Part shown: positions 47,960 to 58,234 of the stretch, piece after piece | Layout: the number at the start of each line of letters is the position of its first letter | Numbering within the stretch: the stretch's first letter is position 1 | Assembly (NCBI GenBank): GCA_041739875.1 | Contig: JBGSNA010000147.1 | Location: forward strand, 57,678-121,677 | DNA from: JBBSJZ01 sp041739875 | GTDB taxonomy: Bacteria > Planctomycetota > Planctomycetia > Pirellulales > Pirellulaceae | Length of the DNA stretch: 64,000 bases | Direction: 5' to 3' | The notes under the pieces: model-generated | The model's database searches: none | Seen by the model: the letters and a program-made list of their open reading frames with translations, nothing else | What the model was told of the DNA's origin: nothing | Position numbers and translations under genes: made by a program

Positions 47960-50900
47960 TTATGACTCGTTCGTTTCAGCGTATCGGCTCTGAAGCGATT
48001 GGACTTCGAGCGGCCCTTCACGAAGGGCACGCATGGCGTTGACCGCTGCATCAGCCGCATCCAGCGTCGTAATGCATGGAACACCGAATTGCACGGCCGC
48101 AGCACGGATTTTCCCTTCGTCTGTCCTCGCTCCCTTTCCGCTCGGTGTATTCATAATCAACTGAACATCACCGTTCTTGAGATAGTCGATTAAGTTGGGG
48201 TGGCCTTCGGCGATTTTCTTCACGCGAGTAACTTTCACTCCATCAGCTTCTAGTCGTGCAGCCGTTCCTGAGGTCGCTAGCAGGTCGAAGCCTAAGTCGA
48301 TGAGGCTTTTCCCAAGCGGGCCGACAGAGTCTTTGTGGCGTCCGGAAAGGCTCAAGAAGATCTTTCCCGTCTCTGGAAGTACTGTGCCTGCAGCAATCTG
48401 GCTCTTGGCGAAAGCAAGAGGGAATTTGTCGCTGATGCCCATCACTTCGCCGGTGCTTCGCATCTCTGGACCGAGCACGATGTCAACACCAGCAAACTTG
48501 CGAAACGGAAACACACTCTCTTTGATCGAGACATGCCGAGGTATCGGCTCTTTTGTGATCCCAAGTTCTTTGAGGGTCATTCCTTTCATCACCTTCGTTG
48601 CCAAGTTTGCAACCGGTACGCCCGTTGCCTTGGCAACAAACGGCACCGTACGGCTGGCTCGTGGATTGACTTCCAAGACATACAGTATCGGTTGGCCGTC
48701 TTCCGTTTTGATCGCAAACTGAATGTTCATCAGACCGATGACATTCAGCTTTTCTGCGAGCTTTCGCGTTGCTTCGCGGATTTCAGTGAGCACCGCGTCG
48801 GAAAGGCTGTACGGGGGAATCGAGCACGCAGAATCGCCAGAGTGAACGCCGGCTTCTTCGATGTGCTCCATGATTCCCATCACGACACAATCGGTACCAT
48901 CGGCGATCGCATCGACATCAACTTCCGTTGCATCTTCGAGGAAGTGATCGATCAGCACGGGTTGTCCGTCTGCCACGATGAAAGCTTCGGCCACGTAGCG
49001 CTCGAACTGTGCATGGTCGTAACAGATTTCCATGGCACGCCCACCGAGAACAAAGCTCGGTCGAACTAATGCCGGGTAACCAATGCGTTTTGCTTCAAGT
49101 CGTGCTTCCGCCATGTTTCGGGCAATACCCGATGGCGGCTGTCGCAGACCAAGTTCGTTGATCAGTTTTTGGAACAATTCGCGGTCTTCCGCAGTCTCGA
49201 TCGTTTCAACACTGGTCCCGATGATCGGAGCTCCCGATTCTTTCAAGCCGCGTGCCAAGTTCAACGGAGTCTGCCCACCGAATTGCGCGATCACACCCGC
49301 AGGCGAAATCGCGTCACAGATGTTAAGCACATCCTCAATCGTTAGTGGCTCAAAGAACAACATGTCCGACGTATCGTAATCCGTGCTCACCGTTTCCGGA
49401 TTGCTGTTGACCATCACGCTTTCGCAACCGATCTCACGAAGTGCGAAGCTGGCGTGACAGCAGCAGTAATCAAACTCGATACCTTGGCCGATTCGATTTG
49501 GACCACCACCGAGAATCATGACGCGTGGCTTGCTCGTTGGTGGCGGCAACTCGTCTTCGGTTTCGTACGTGCTGTAGTAATAAGGCGTGTGAGCCTCGAA
49601 CTCTGCTGCACAGGTATCAACGCTTTTGTAGACCGGTTTGATCCCGAGCCCGATACGTTTCGAGCGGACCTTTAATTCAGTCGTTGATGTAATTTTCGCG
49701 AGCTGGCGATCCGAGAATCCCATTCGCTTCGATTGAAGCAAATCCTCTCGCGTCATCACATCGAGTGATCCGATCGCGATGAGCCGATTTTCTTCTTCGA
49801 TGATTTGTGAGATGTGATCAAGGAACCAGAGATCGATGTGCGATAACGCGTAAATCTCATCGATCGGAATTCCCGCTTTCATGGCGTAGCGGATATAAAA
49901 AATTCGCTCTGCGTTTGGCGTACTGAGCTTTGCACGAATTTCGTCATCGTCTGGCTGGTTGTCTGTGCCCCACAAATCTTTACTGTCACTGCCCAGTCCG
50001 AACGCGCCGACTTCCAAACCGCGAAGTGCTTTTTGAAGCGACTCCTTGAACGAACGGCCAATTGCCATCGTTTCACCGACGCTTTTCATTTGCGTCGTGA
50101 GGGTCGCGTCAGCTTCTGGGAACTTTTCAAAAGCGAATCGAGGGATCTTCGTGACGACATAGTCGATTGATGGCTCGAAACACGCTTTGGTCTTTTGTGT
50201 GATGTCATTGTTCAATTCCCATAAGCGATATCCTACCGCAAGTTTGGCTGCGATCTTCGCGATCGGAAAACCCGTCGCTTTACTTGCCAACGCACTACTT
50301 CGGCTGACTCGTGGGTTCATTTCGATCACGATCATGCGACCCGTCTTAGGGTCGATCGCGAACTGCACGTTGCTGCCGCCTGTTTCAACGCCAATCTCGC
50401 GCATCACGGCGATGGTCGCGTCACGCATCCGTTGATATTCTTTGTCCGTCAGCGTTTGGGCGGGCGCGACCGTTATGGAGTCGCCCGTGTGAACGCCCAC
50501 CGCGTCAAAGTTTTCAATGCTGCATATGATCACGACGTTGTCATCGAGATCACGCATCACCTCCATCTCATACTCTTTCCAGCCGATGATGGATTCTTCG
50601 ACGAGCACTTCATGCACCGGTGACTGATCGAGCCCGTTTTGCACAAGAGCGTCAAAATCGTCGCGGTTGTAGGCAATCGCAGACCCCGAGCCGCCCATCG
50701 TGAAGCTGGGGCGAATCACGGCAGGCAATCCGACGACGGCCAAGATTTCTCGTGCTTCCACCAGATTCCGGACCATCTTGCCAACGCAAACCTCGAGGCC
50801 GATTTTTTCCATCGCTTCCTTAAATTGGTCGCGTTCCTCCGCCTTGGCGATGACGTCCGCTCGAGCACCAATCAACTCGACGTTGTATTTGGCAAGCACC

Positions 50901-51217
50901 CCATTCGCATGCAGGTCCATGGCCGTATTGAGACCGGTTTGACCGCCAAGCGTCGGCAAGAGCGCACAAGGGCGTTCTTTCTCGATGACTTTCTCGACAA
51001 ACTGCCACGTGAGCGGCTCAATGTAGGTCGAGTCAGCGGTACCTGGGTCCGTCATGATGGTGGCTGGATTACTGTTCACCAGCACCACTTCATAACCTTC
51101 CTCGCGGAGCGCTTTACAAGCTTGGGTGCCCGAATAATCAAACTCACAGGCTTGTCCAATCACAATCGGCCCGCTGCCGATGAGCAAAATCTTCTTGATA
51201 TCGTCGCGTCGTGGCAC
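47960..51217 (-). CDS. carB: Carbamoyl-phosphate synthase large subunit
   Basis: 1085 residues, full length. It uses ATP, bicarbonate and ammonia supplied by CarA to make carbamoyl phosphate for pyrimidine and arginine synthesis. Two homologous ATP-grasp halves are visible: KKILLIGSGPIVIGQACEFD at the start and VMILGGGPNRIGQGIEFDYC near residue 575. The C-terminal MGS-like allosteric domain includes LLATSGTAARLEADGVKVTR. The start codon is GTG 51217. carA is not in the window. The gene follows the PQQ-propeller gene by 241 bases on the same strand, and two shared-loop hairpins lie downstream. Confidence 0.95.
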   Translation of the reverse strand: MPRRDDIKKILLIGSGPIVIGQACEFDYSGTQACKALREEGYEVVLVNSNPATIMTDPGTADSTYIEPLTWQFVEKVIEKERPCALLPTLGGQTGLNTAMDLHANGVLAKYNVELIGARADVIAKAEERDQFKEAMEKIGLEVCVGKMVRNLVEAREILAVVGLPAVIRPSFTMGGSGSAIAYNRDDFDALVQNGLDQSPVHEVLVEESIIGWKEYEMEVMRDLDDNVVIICSIENFDAVGVHTGDSITVAPAQTLTDKEYQRMRDATIAVMREIGVETGGSNVQFAIDPKTGRMIVIEMNPRVSRSSALASKATGFPIAKIAAKLAVGYRLWELNNDITQKTKACFEPSIDYVVTKIPRFAFEKFPEADATLTTQMKSVGETMAIGRSFKESLQKALRGLEVGAFGLGSDSKDLWGTDNQPDDDEIRAKLSTPNAERIFYIRYAMKAGIPIDEIYALSHIDLWFLDHISQIIEEENRLIAIGSLDVMTREDLLQSKRMGFSDRQLAKITSTTELKVRSKRIGLGIKPVYKSVDTCAAEFEAHTPYYYSTYETEDELPPPTSKPRVMILGGGPNRIGQGIEFDYCCCHASFALREIGCESVMVNSNPETVSTDYDTSDMLFFEPLTIEDVLNICDAISPAGVIAQFGGQTPLNLARGLKESGAPIIGTSVETIETAEDRELFQKLINELGLRQPPSGIARNMAEARLEAKRIGYPALVRPSFVLGGRAMEICYDHAQFERYVAEAFIVADGQPVLIDHFLEDATEVDVDAIADGTDCVVMGIMEHIEEAGVHSGDSACSIPPYSLSDAVLTEIREATRKLAEKLNVIGLMNIQFAIKTEDGQPILYVLEVNPRASRTVPFVAKATGVPVANLATKVMKGMTLKELGITKEPIPRHVSIKESVFPFRKFAGVDIVLGPEMRSTGEVMGISDKFPLAFAKSQIAAGTVLPETGKIFLSLSGRHKDSVGPLGKSLIDLGFDLLATSGTAARLEADGVKVTRVKKIAEGHPNLIDYLKNGDVQLIMNTPSGKGARTDEGKIRAAAVQFGVPCITTLDAADAAVNAMRALREGPLEVQSLQSRYAETNES

Positions 51218-51458
51218 GAGCGTAAGTCCAAACGTGTCAAAGTGTTATGTGATACGGTGCCAGAACCTGAATGGCCTTCGTCGTCGGTCCAGCGAAGGGA
51301 CCAGCGTCGCCGCCAATCGGTCCGTTCTGGGCAAATTCTGGCTGAGGATATCAGAAAAACCTTGTTACGTAGAGGACGCCAATCGATGACTTTTCATCTG
51401 TGAATGATGGTCAGCGAAATCCCTGTGTCCAAAATTCCTGCCTGCGAGTCGCTCAAGC

Positions 51459-52862
51459 TCAATCCGTCTTGCTCGCTTCTTCGATGCAATAAAGCTTGTC
51501 CACGGTTCGCAGGTAAATACGGCCACCGCACAGTGCCGGCGTCGCCCAAGACAGTTGATCCAGCGAGTTAGCGGCGAGCAATTCGTAATGATCGCCGCCA
51601 GAAATCACGTGGGTGGTACAGTCTGAGTCAAGAGCATAGACGCGGTTACCATCCGTCCACGGTGACGACCAGAATGCTTTCGCCCCGCGAACACGTTGTC
51701 GATAGACTGTTTCTCCATTCGCGATATCGACACAGTGCATATTGCCAGTTTGTCGCTCGAACAAATACATCTTGCCGTTACAAATCGTTGGCGATGCCAT
51801 TTGCATGTCGGCTTTCTCTATCCACCATTGGACGAAATCGTTGTTGGGTGCATCGTCCGCTGGTGTGATGTCGCCCGTCCCTCCTGGTTGGATGCAAAAG
51901 AGACGACCGCCGCCATCGTCATCGCCTCCACGGTTCCTCAATTCATTGCCGACAAACAGCCGGTCGCCAACCGCAATGGGAGTCGCCGAGCTTCGTCCCT
52001 TGGCCATGTCTAACTGCCACAGCAATTTGCCTGTATCGAGATCGTACGAGCGATAGAACATTCCGCCGACGATCAGTTCATTGCGAACTGAATTACGCCA
52101 AACGAGCGGACTGCTGTATTGCGACTTTTCATCTCGGGATGTTCGCCAAATTTCGTCGCCAGTTTTGCCGTCCAACGCGACTAAGAATGACTCCGCATCG
52201 TTGTCGACTTGAATATAAAGTCGCCCGTCGAAAAGAGTCGGGGAGCTGGCAGTGCCCCATCCCGCTTGCATTTCGAAAACACCGAGATCTCTCTTCCATA
52301 CCACATGACCTTGCATATCCAACGCATAGACACCGTTCATCCCGAAGTAGGCATAGACCCGTTGACCGTCGGTCACGGGTGTCTCGGTTGCATAGGTATT
52401 CGTGCTGTGCCTCGGGATCGGCGGCGGACCTTGCTTGCATGTAGTCTGCCACAGCTGCGTTCCGGTGTCAGCATCGAAACACATGACTTGATATCGGTAA
52501 GTGGAACCCAATAAGTCGTCACGTCGATAGCCACCGCCACCCGCGTAATCCTCGGGCCCCGTTTCGTTTGATGCGGCGACTGGCACAGCTGAAGTAACAT
52601 AAACCCGCCCGTCCCAAACCACGGGCTGCGACCATCCTTCACCAGGAAGCGAGATCTTCCACCTCACATTTTCAGTCTTTCCGTCTTGGTCAGACCACAC
52701 AAGCGGTAACGAAGCCGTCGAAACCGCGTTGGCCGCAGGTCCACGGAACTGAGGCCAATTTTCCGCACACACATTGTCTTGACGCCCAAAACTGGCGAGA
52801 ACCGCAGCGGCTAGCCACGGATATGCGTATGTAGTCCGGATTCTGCGGAGAGTGAGCATCAT
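51459..52862 (-). CDS. Exported PQQ-like beta-propeller repeat protein
   Basis: 467 residues. A signal peptide is followed by NWPQFRGPAANAVSTASLPL, the opening typical of planctomycete PQQ-propeller proteins, and about seven blades. Each blade holds an aromatic-Asp-Gly/Asn turn, for example VMCFDADTGTQLWQT, LVALDGKTGDEIWRTS and SYDLDTGKLLWQLD. These propellers resemble BamB and quinoprotein dehydrogenases, but no PQQ-binding disulfide or metal motif is visible, so it may be a scaffold or substrate-binding protein. The start is ATG 52862 or the adjacent ATG 52859. Probably periplasmic. Confidence 0.85.
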   Translation of the reverse strand: MMLTLRRIRTTYAYPWLAAAVLASFGRQDNVCAENWPQFRGPAANAVSTASLPLVWSDQDGKTENVRWKISLPGEGWSQPVVWDGRVYVTSAVPVAASNETGPEDYAGGGGYRRDDLLGSTYRYQVMCFDADTGTQLWQTTCKQGPPPIPRHSTNTYATETPVTDGQRVYAYFGMNGVYALDMQGHVVWKRDLGVFEMQAGWGTASSPTLFDGRLYIQVDNDAESFLVALDGKTGDEIWRTSRDEKSQYSSPLVWRNSVRNELIVGGMFYRSYDLDTGKLLWQLDMAKGRSSATPIAVGDRLFVGNELRNRGGDDDGGGRLFCIQPGGTGDITPADDAPNNDFVQWWIEKADMQMASPTICNGKMYLFERQTGNMHCVDIANGETVYRQRVRGAKAFWSSPWTDGNRVYALDSDCTTHVISGGDHYELLAANSLDQLSWATPALCGGRIYLRTVDKLYCIEEASKTD

Positions 52863-53294
52863 GAATGGCTTTTCAATTGAGTGGATGTCGGTGGTTTATT
52901 GTTGCCTTGCGTCAATTGCCGTTGCATGCGGTTGCAAGCCAGGCGTGCACGTCGACGGGCTTCCCCATCGTGTTCATACGCTCGGTATATGCGGCGGATG
53001 CGAGCGACCAAGGTGAATGGCTGATCTCGCCACGAAAGATTTGGCCCGTGCGATTGGCACTGTAAAGACAGTACCTCGCCGTGAGCCAATGGTCGAGTGA
53101 GCCAATGGTCAAGTGATCCAGGCACGGCAAGTAAAACGTGGATCTCGTGATTCGAACCGCAATGCGACTTGCCGCAGGGAGCGAAAAAAACACACGGCCG
53201 GTTTCCCGCACAACGTCACTCCATTGGGAAGCAACTCTGCGACTTTCGCTAGGCCGACTGGCCAAACCACTGAACCGATATTGCACCGATCTTA
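52863..53294. other. Intergenic region with short tandem repeat
   Basis: About 430 bases between two minus-strand genes. It contains the 16-bp tandem repeat at 53081-53112. Overlapping frames on both strands lack coding character. No terminator was recognised for the sulfatase pseudogene. Confidence 0.45.
53081..53112. repeat. Tandem repeat of a 16-bp unit
   Basis: Two adjacent units, GTGAGCCAATGGTCGA (53081-53096) and GTGAGCCAATGGTCAA (53097-53112), differ in one base, and a partial third unit (GTGATCCA) follows. The period of 16 is not a codon multiple, fitting non-coding DNA. No function is apparent. Confidence 0.6.
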
Positions 53295-54688
53295 TTACTT
53301 CGTTTGCTTTTTCGACGATTTCTTTGAGGGTGGCACTGCTGTCGCGGGATCAGGCCAATCAGGGTGCGGTGTGCGAGCCTCGTTCATCATGGCAACCGCT
53401 TTGCCGACAAGCTCTGGATGTGATGTGGCTAAATCCATGGTCTCGCCAAGGTCGTTCGCGAGATCATATAACTCGACGGGTACACCTGGTTTCGAACGAA
53501 CCGCCTTCCAATCTCCCCACCGAATTGCCTGAATTGCTCCAGGCTGGTTTTCGTGCAACTCCCAATAGAAGTAATCTCGTTTGGGTGCTGGTCCGCCCTT
53601 GAGAAATTCAACCAATGAGTAACCGTCGGGTTGGAATCCGCTAGGAATCTCCGCGTGCCCAAGCTCAGCAAACGTGGGTAGTAAATCCCAAAACGCCCAC
53701 GGCTCATCCGTGACGCGTCCACCAGGAACGGTCCCTGGCCACCAAGCAAAAGCCGCTTGACAAGGGCTCCTTCGTACATGCCGCGTTTGAAGCCACGTAG
53801 CTTGCCGTCCATCGTTTGGTTGAATCGCTCGCCGATGGCTGTGTTGGGATCGAACGACGAACCATTGTCACCCGCAAAGACAATCAGCGTCTCTTTGTCG
53901 ATGCCTTTCTTTTTGAGCAGCGCGACGAGGTCGCCAAGATCCGAATCAATCCGCGTGACCATCGCCGCGTAGTTCTTTTCTGTCTCGGTCCATGGCTTGT
54001 CTTTGTAGATGCCTTGGTCATCAATTTCGAACCGGCCGTGCGGAAGCGTGATGGCGTAGAACAGAAAGAATGGGTCACTCGAATTTTGATCGATCCATCT
54101 CAGTACGTCTTGCTGGATTAACTCCTGTGCATAGACCCGCTTCTTGCCGCCATGATTCTCTGGGATCTCGAAACGCTGGTCGTCGTTGTAGAGATAGTCA
54201 GGAAAATAACTGTGGGCATGTCGCTGACAATTATAGCCGAAGAAATGGTCAACGCCGTTCTTGAACGGGCTTCCTGATGTGTCAAACATGCCCATGCCCC
54301 ACTTACCCATCGTTGCTGTGTTGTACCCCGCAGCCTTGAGTAGCTTCGCAATCGTAACCGTCGAGGGCGGAAGCGGGCGTTGCCCTTCAGAACCGATCTC
54401 GCGGTTGGCACGCGTCGGGCAATGCCCCATGTGCAATCCTGTGAAGAACGAACTACGCGCAGGGGCACAAACGCTCGTGCCTGTGTACGCGGATAAATAA
54501 CGCGTTCCTTCGTTGCAAAGTCGGTCCAGATTCGGGGTCTGGATCAGCTTCTGGCCATAGACACCCAGGTCACCCTGAGCGATGTCATCAGAAAGCACGA
54601 AAATTAGGTTCGGCTTGTCGGCCGCTCGTGCGAGACTGGGCATGCACACGAAACTCCAAGCAATCGCTATCAAGAATGGTTTCAACAT
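53295..54688 (-). pseudogene. Arylsulfatase gene broken by a one-base frameshift
   Basis: The gene starts at ATG 54688 with a signal peptide (MLKPFLIAIAWSFVCMPSLA) and continues as a type I sulfatase. It has a metal site in LIFVLSDDIAQGDLG, the formylglycine motif SVCAPARSSFFTG (Cys-x-Pro-x-Arg), and the MGKWGMG and FAGDNGSSFD motifs. After RGFKRGMYEGAL the frame changes: the first frame continues as unrelated sequence to 53429, while the expected continuation (QAAFAWWPGTVPGGRVTDEP and the C-terminal YDLANDLGETMDLA part) is found in another frame, ending at 53295. The break is at about 53761 and fits the loss of one base. It is either a real inactivating mutation or a sequencing error; the whole enzyme would have about 464 residues. 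Confidence 0.88.
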
Positions 54689-54896
54689 GGGCTCGTACTG
54701 CTTCTTTCGAATGGGATGGAATGAACGCTTTGCTCATCGGCTTCGTGATAATTGACTAAGGATGATTAAAGACACGAGACATAACAACACGGGGCCAGGC
54801 AAGTGTTCGGCAACAGCCTTACAGGCCGTTCTTGCCCAGGCTCTCAACCGCAGTCGCGAATTGCTTGTCTTTCATCCATGGGACGTCCACATTCGC

Positions 54897-55574
54897 TCAC
54901 GGAGTCTTGGGATGGGATTTCCAAATGGTGAGGTTGCGGAATTGTGCACCTTCACCTCTTGCGACGAACCCGACTCGCCCTTTTCGATCCTTGAATCGCT
55001 CGTGATTCGCCTCCACCGTGCGTCCATCGATTGTTGCAAGCCACCGATCTCCGCTGATCTCGACCGTAATGTGATGCCACGCCTCTGGATCCGTTTTCCA
55101 TTCAATTTTCGTCAATTCTTCCTTGCGAGTTTCTTTGGCAATCCCACTCATCTTCTGGATCCAAACCGCCGTAGGCGTGATGACAACGCGACCGAGGTGG
55201 TGATTCGGGTTGTTGGTATCACGACAGACAAAACCAATTTGTGGAGACGCGCCCATTTTGAATTCACCTTCTAGAACCAGATCGACCAGATCCGTGAGAT
55301 ATTCGCATACGGCTTCATGTCCATTCGGCCGCTTGTCGCTGGGACCTTCTTGAATTGCATAGGCCGCCTCGTCAACGATGCTCCACTCACCGATTCCCGG
55401 TCGCCAACCGTCACTCCCAGGCTTACCCTTGGAAGCAAACGATTCCGGACGATCGAATTTTTCGGAGGTCACAAGTTCGCCCACTTGAGAAACTCGTGTC
55501 TCTGGAATCAATGGATCGCCACCGAGCACACTTGGCGCCATGGAGGTTACAATCAGAAGCAAGTACAGTTTCAT
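54897..55574 (-). CDS. 3-keto-disaccharide hydrolase-like (DUF1080) secreted protein
   Basis: 226 residues. A signal peptide (MKLYLLLIVTSMAPSVLGG) precedes a single concanavalin-A-like beta-sandwich: WRPGIGEWSIVDEAAYAIQE, LVLEGEFKMGASPQIGFVCR, WHHITVEISGDRWLATIDGR and the C-terminal GRVGFVARGEGAQFRNLTIW. This is the DUF1080/3-keto-disaccharide hydrolase fold, widespread in planctomycetes in carbohydrate clusters; enzyme activity is not certain. ATG 55574 is used because it starts the signal peptide. It sits between the broken sulfatase and a divergent esterase gene. Confidence 0.8.
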   Translation of the reverse strand: MKLYLLLIVTSMAPSVLGGDPLIPETRVSQVGELVTSEKFDRPESFASKGKPGSDGWRPGIGEWSIVDEAAYAIQEGPSDKRPNGHEAVCEYLTDLVDLVLEGEFKMGASPQIGFVCRDTNNPNHHLGRVVITPTAVWIQKMSGIAKETRKEELTKIEWKTDPEAWHHITVEISGDRWLATIDGRTVEANHERFKDRKGRVGFVARGEGAQFRNLTIWKSHPKTP

Positions 55575-55742
55575 AGATTCCCAAACTTGGCTGGCAAAAG
55601 GCTTAGACATTTGGAGTTGGACATTTGTCCTATTCTACGTCGAACGGTCCGTTGGGTTGGCAGTCTTGGCGAACCGTTCTGAAACAACGTGACTTTTGGT
55701 CGCGCCGATCGCTACTGGGACGACGAACTTACGGTAACCACA

Positions 55743-56714
55743 ATGAAATACGCTATTCCGATCGTTGCTCTGTTGCTCGCTCCACTGGGCATTCTTCATG
55801 CGGCGGAGAATTTGCTTGAACCCGTGACGAACTGGGCTTATCCGCCAGAGATGCCTGGATCGCGGACCGAGACCTATCGGCAGGTCGATGATGTGACACT
55901 CAATGCTTGGATTTTTGAGCCACCAGGCCACACGGAGAAAGACCGTCGCCCCGCAGTCGTATTCTTTTTTGGCGGTGGCTGGAAAAGCGGAACGCCTGGT
56001 CAGTTTTTGCCGCATTGCCAACATCTGGCACAGCGAGGCATGGTGGCGATTTCAGTCGACTATCGCGTGAAGAATCGGCACGATGTCTTGCCACAAGAAT
56101 GCGTTCGCGATGCAAAAGCCGCGATTCGCTGGGTGCGAGCCAATGCCGACCGACTTGGTATTGACGCAAATCGTATCGCGGCCGGCGGTGGATCCGCAGG
56201 CGGACATCTGGCCGCTGCCACCGCCCTGTTGCCTGGTTTTGATTCTGTCGATCCGAGCGAAGCTACCCGTGCCAAGGCCTCCGTTAGCTCGATGCCCAAC
56301 GCGCTCATCCTTTTCAATCCCGCAGTCGTGATGGCGCCGGTGGAGGGCGAGCCTGATCTCATCCCAGCGGATCAACTTGCTGATATTCGCGAGCGTTCCG
56401 ACGGTCGTCCGGAAGAAATTTCCCCATATCACTTTGTCAGATCGGAACTGCCACCAACCATCATTTTTCACGGCACAAGCGATGAGGCTGTGCCATTTGC
56501 GACAGTCCAGCTCTTCCAGAAAGCAATGACCAGGGCGGGGAATCGATGCGAGTTGAAATCTTACCCGGGACAACCGCACGGATTCTTTAATCCTGGACGC
56601 GGCAAAGGGGAACCGCGAGCGGAAGCTACGCGGAATTACTACAACACCCTTCGTGAGATGGACGAGTTTCTCGACTCGATCGGCTTCGAAATGCGTGACG
56701 TCGAGCACGAGTAA
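55743..56714 (+). CDS. Secreted alpha/beta hydrolase (carbohydrate esterase-like)
   Basis: 323 residues. A signal peptide (MKYAIPIVALLLAPLGILHA) precedes an alpha/beta-hydrolase fold. The nucleophile Ser lies in GGGSAGGHLAAA (about residue 150), with Asp in FHGTSDEAVPFAT (about 247) and His in GQPHGFFNPG (about 280); the oxyanion motif is FFFGGGWKSG. This build occurs in acetyl-xylan and other polysaccharide esterases of the BD-FAE group. ATG 55743 begins the signal peptide; the upstream open frame has no support. It is divergent from the DUF1080 gene and convergent with the DUF1501 gene. Confidence 0.83.
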   Translation: MKYAIPIVALLLAPLGILHAAENLLEPVTNWAYPPEMPGSRTETYRQVDDVTLNAWIFEPPGHTEKDRRPAVVFFFGGGWKSGTPGQFLPHCQHLAQRGMVAISVDYRVKNRHDVLPQECVRDAKAAIRWVRANADRLGIDANRIAAGGGSAGGHLAAATALLPGFDSVDPSEATRAKASVSSMPNALILFNPAVVMAPVEGEPDLIPADQLADIRERSDGRPEEISPYHFVRSELPPTIIFHGTSDEAVPFATVQLFQKAMTRAGNRCELKSYPGQPHGFFNPGRGKGEPRAEATRNYYNTLREMDEFLDSIGFEMRDVEHE

Positions 56715-56723
56715 GTTCGCCGC

Positions 56724-56737
56724 TTGTCACGTGACAA
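56724..56737. other. Perfect 14-bp palindrome between convergent genes
   Basis: TTGTCACGTGACAA equals its own reverse complement and lies between the stops of the esterase and the DUF1501 gene. It is too short and T-poor to be a convincing terminator. Confidence 0.3.
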
Positions 56738-56778
56738 TGATCTTTCGCTGAATACAGTTTTCTGGATATCGGGCGTCG

Positions 56779-58170
56779 CTACGTGCGAACGATATCCGTG
56801 ACAACACGCCCGTGCACATCGGTGAGGCGAAAGTCACGGCCGCTATAGCGGTACGTCAGACGCGTGTGGTCGATCCCCATCAAACGCAAAATCGTGGCGT
56901 GCAGATCATGGACGTGGACTCGATTTTCCACCGCATGCATACCAAGTTCGTCTGTTTCGCCGTACATCATGCCGCCGCGAACGCCACCTCCGGCCATGAA
57001 CATAGAGAAACCTGTCGCATGATGATCACGCCCAGGCTTGTTGTTGTTTTTGTCCATCTGTGAGTACGGTGTGCGACCAAACTCGCCTCCCCAAATGACC
57101 AACGTGTCGTCGAGCATTCCTCGTTCCTTGAGGTCACGGAGGAGCGCCGCGGTGGCTCGGTCGCTATCTGCACACAGGCTTCGGTGCTTGTTGTCATTGT
57201 CATTGTGAGTGTCCCAGGGTTGCTTGCCCTTGTCGACATAATAAACCTGCACAAACCGAACGCCTCGCTCAAGCAATCGACGACCAAGCAAACAACTTTG
57301 AGCAAACGTCGAATCACCATATCGCTCGTGAGTGGCTCGCGACTCGCGAGAAACATCAAAAGCTTCGGACGCCTCGGTCTGCATCTGGAACGCCAACTCC
57401 ATGTTGCGAATGTGAGCGTTGAGTTCATTGTCGTCGGATCGCTGCGCATGCATTCGATTCAGCTGTTGAATGAAGTCCAATTGCTTGCGCTGTTCCAAGC
57501 GTGAGAACGTCGGATGCTTGAGGTTGGCGACCAGCGAATCAATCTTCATTTCGGATGTGTCAACAGCCATCGCTTGATGATTTCCCGGCAGAAACGCCGC
57601 CGACCAAAGCTGTGGCCCCACCACTGGCAAACCCGGACAAAGCGCCACAAAGGCGGGCAAATTTTCGTTCTCTGTCCCCAATCCATACGAGGCCCACGAG
57701 CCCAAACAAGGGCGTGTCGGTTGTTGATTTCCCGAATGCATCAGCAGTAGACCAGGTTCATGATTGGGAGTGTCGGTATGCATCGACCGAATCACACATA
57801 GGTCATCCGCAAACTTTGCCAATTCAGGAAACAGTTCGCTCATTACGACACCGCTCTGGCCGCGCGGCGCGAACTGAAACGGCGACGGCATGAATCCATT
57901 CCCCTTTGTCTTCATACCGTCTGGTTGTTGACCGGTCACCCCAGCAAGTTTCGGTTTCGGGTCAAACGTATCGACATGCGAGGGCGCACCGTTCATAAAC
58001 AAAAAAATCACACGCTTCGCCAACGGCTTGAAGTGCGGGCCAGCAGAAGTCTCATCTGCCGTTGCACTTTGTTGAAGCATGCCAGCAAGTGGCAGCATCC
58101 CGAATCCAGCCCCGGCACGTTGGAGCATTCGGCGACGGTCGATCTTTGGATTCAGGCCAGTCTTGTTCAT
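56779..58170 (-). CDS. DUF1501 domain-containing protein
   Basis: 463 residues. A Tat-like signal (DRRRMLQRAGAGFGMLPLAG) precedes a DUF1501 domain, a sulfatase/alkaline-phosphatase-fold family abundant in planctomycetes. Typical segments are FLFMNGAPSHVDTFDPKPKL, NHEPGLLLMHSG, GVRFVQVYYVDKGKQPWDTH and VIWGGEFGRTPYSQMDKNNN; the C-terminus ends in the usual FRLTDVHGRVV stretch. Its biochemical role is unknown, but it is almost always paired with a PSD1/DUF1549-DUF1553 protein, as here, where that gene lies 64 bases upstream on the same strand. Confidence 0.92.
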   Translation of the reverse strand: MNKTGLNPKIDRRRMLQRAGAGFGMLPLAGMLQQSATADETSAGPHFKPLAKRVIFLFMNGAPSHVDTFDPKPKLAGVTGQQPDGMKTKGNGFMPSPFQFAPRGQSGVVMSELFPELAKFADDLCVIRSMHTDTPNHEPGLLLMHSGNQQPTRPCLGSWASYGLGTENENLPAFVALCPGLPVVGPQLWSAAFLPGNHQAMAVDTSEMKIDSLVANLKHPTFSRLEQRKQLDFIQQLNRMHAQRSDDNELNAHIRNMELAFQMQTEASEAFDVSRESRATHERYGDSTFAQSCLLGRRLLERGVRFVQVYYVDKGKQPWDTHNDNDNKHRSLCADSDRATAALLRDLKERGMLDDTLVIWGGEFGRTPYSQMDKNNNKPGRDHHATGFSMFMAGGGVRGGMMYGETDELGMHAVENRVHVHDLHATILRLMGIDHTRLTYRYSGRDFRLTDVHGRVVTDIVRT

Positions 58171-58234
58171 GAGAGTACTCGTTGTTGAATCGGTTCCAAA
58201 CGGCTAGCCGCAATCGCATCACTTGATAAATCGC

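Noticed and set aside
53429..53760. The C-terminal end of the first sulfatase frame as real protein
   Set aside because: It is out-of-frame sequence after the frameshift; the family C-terminus is in the other frame ending at 53295.
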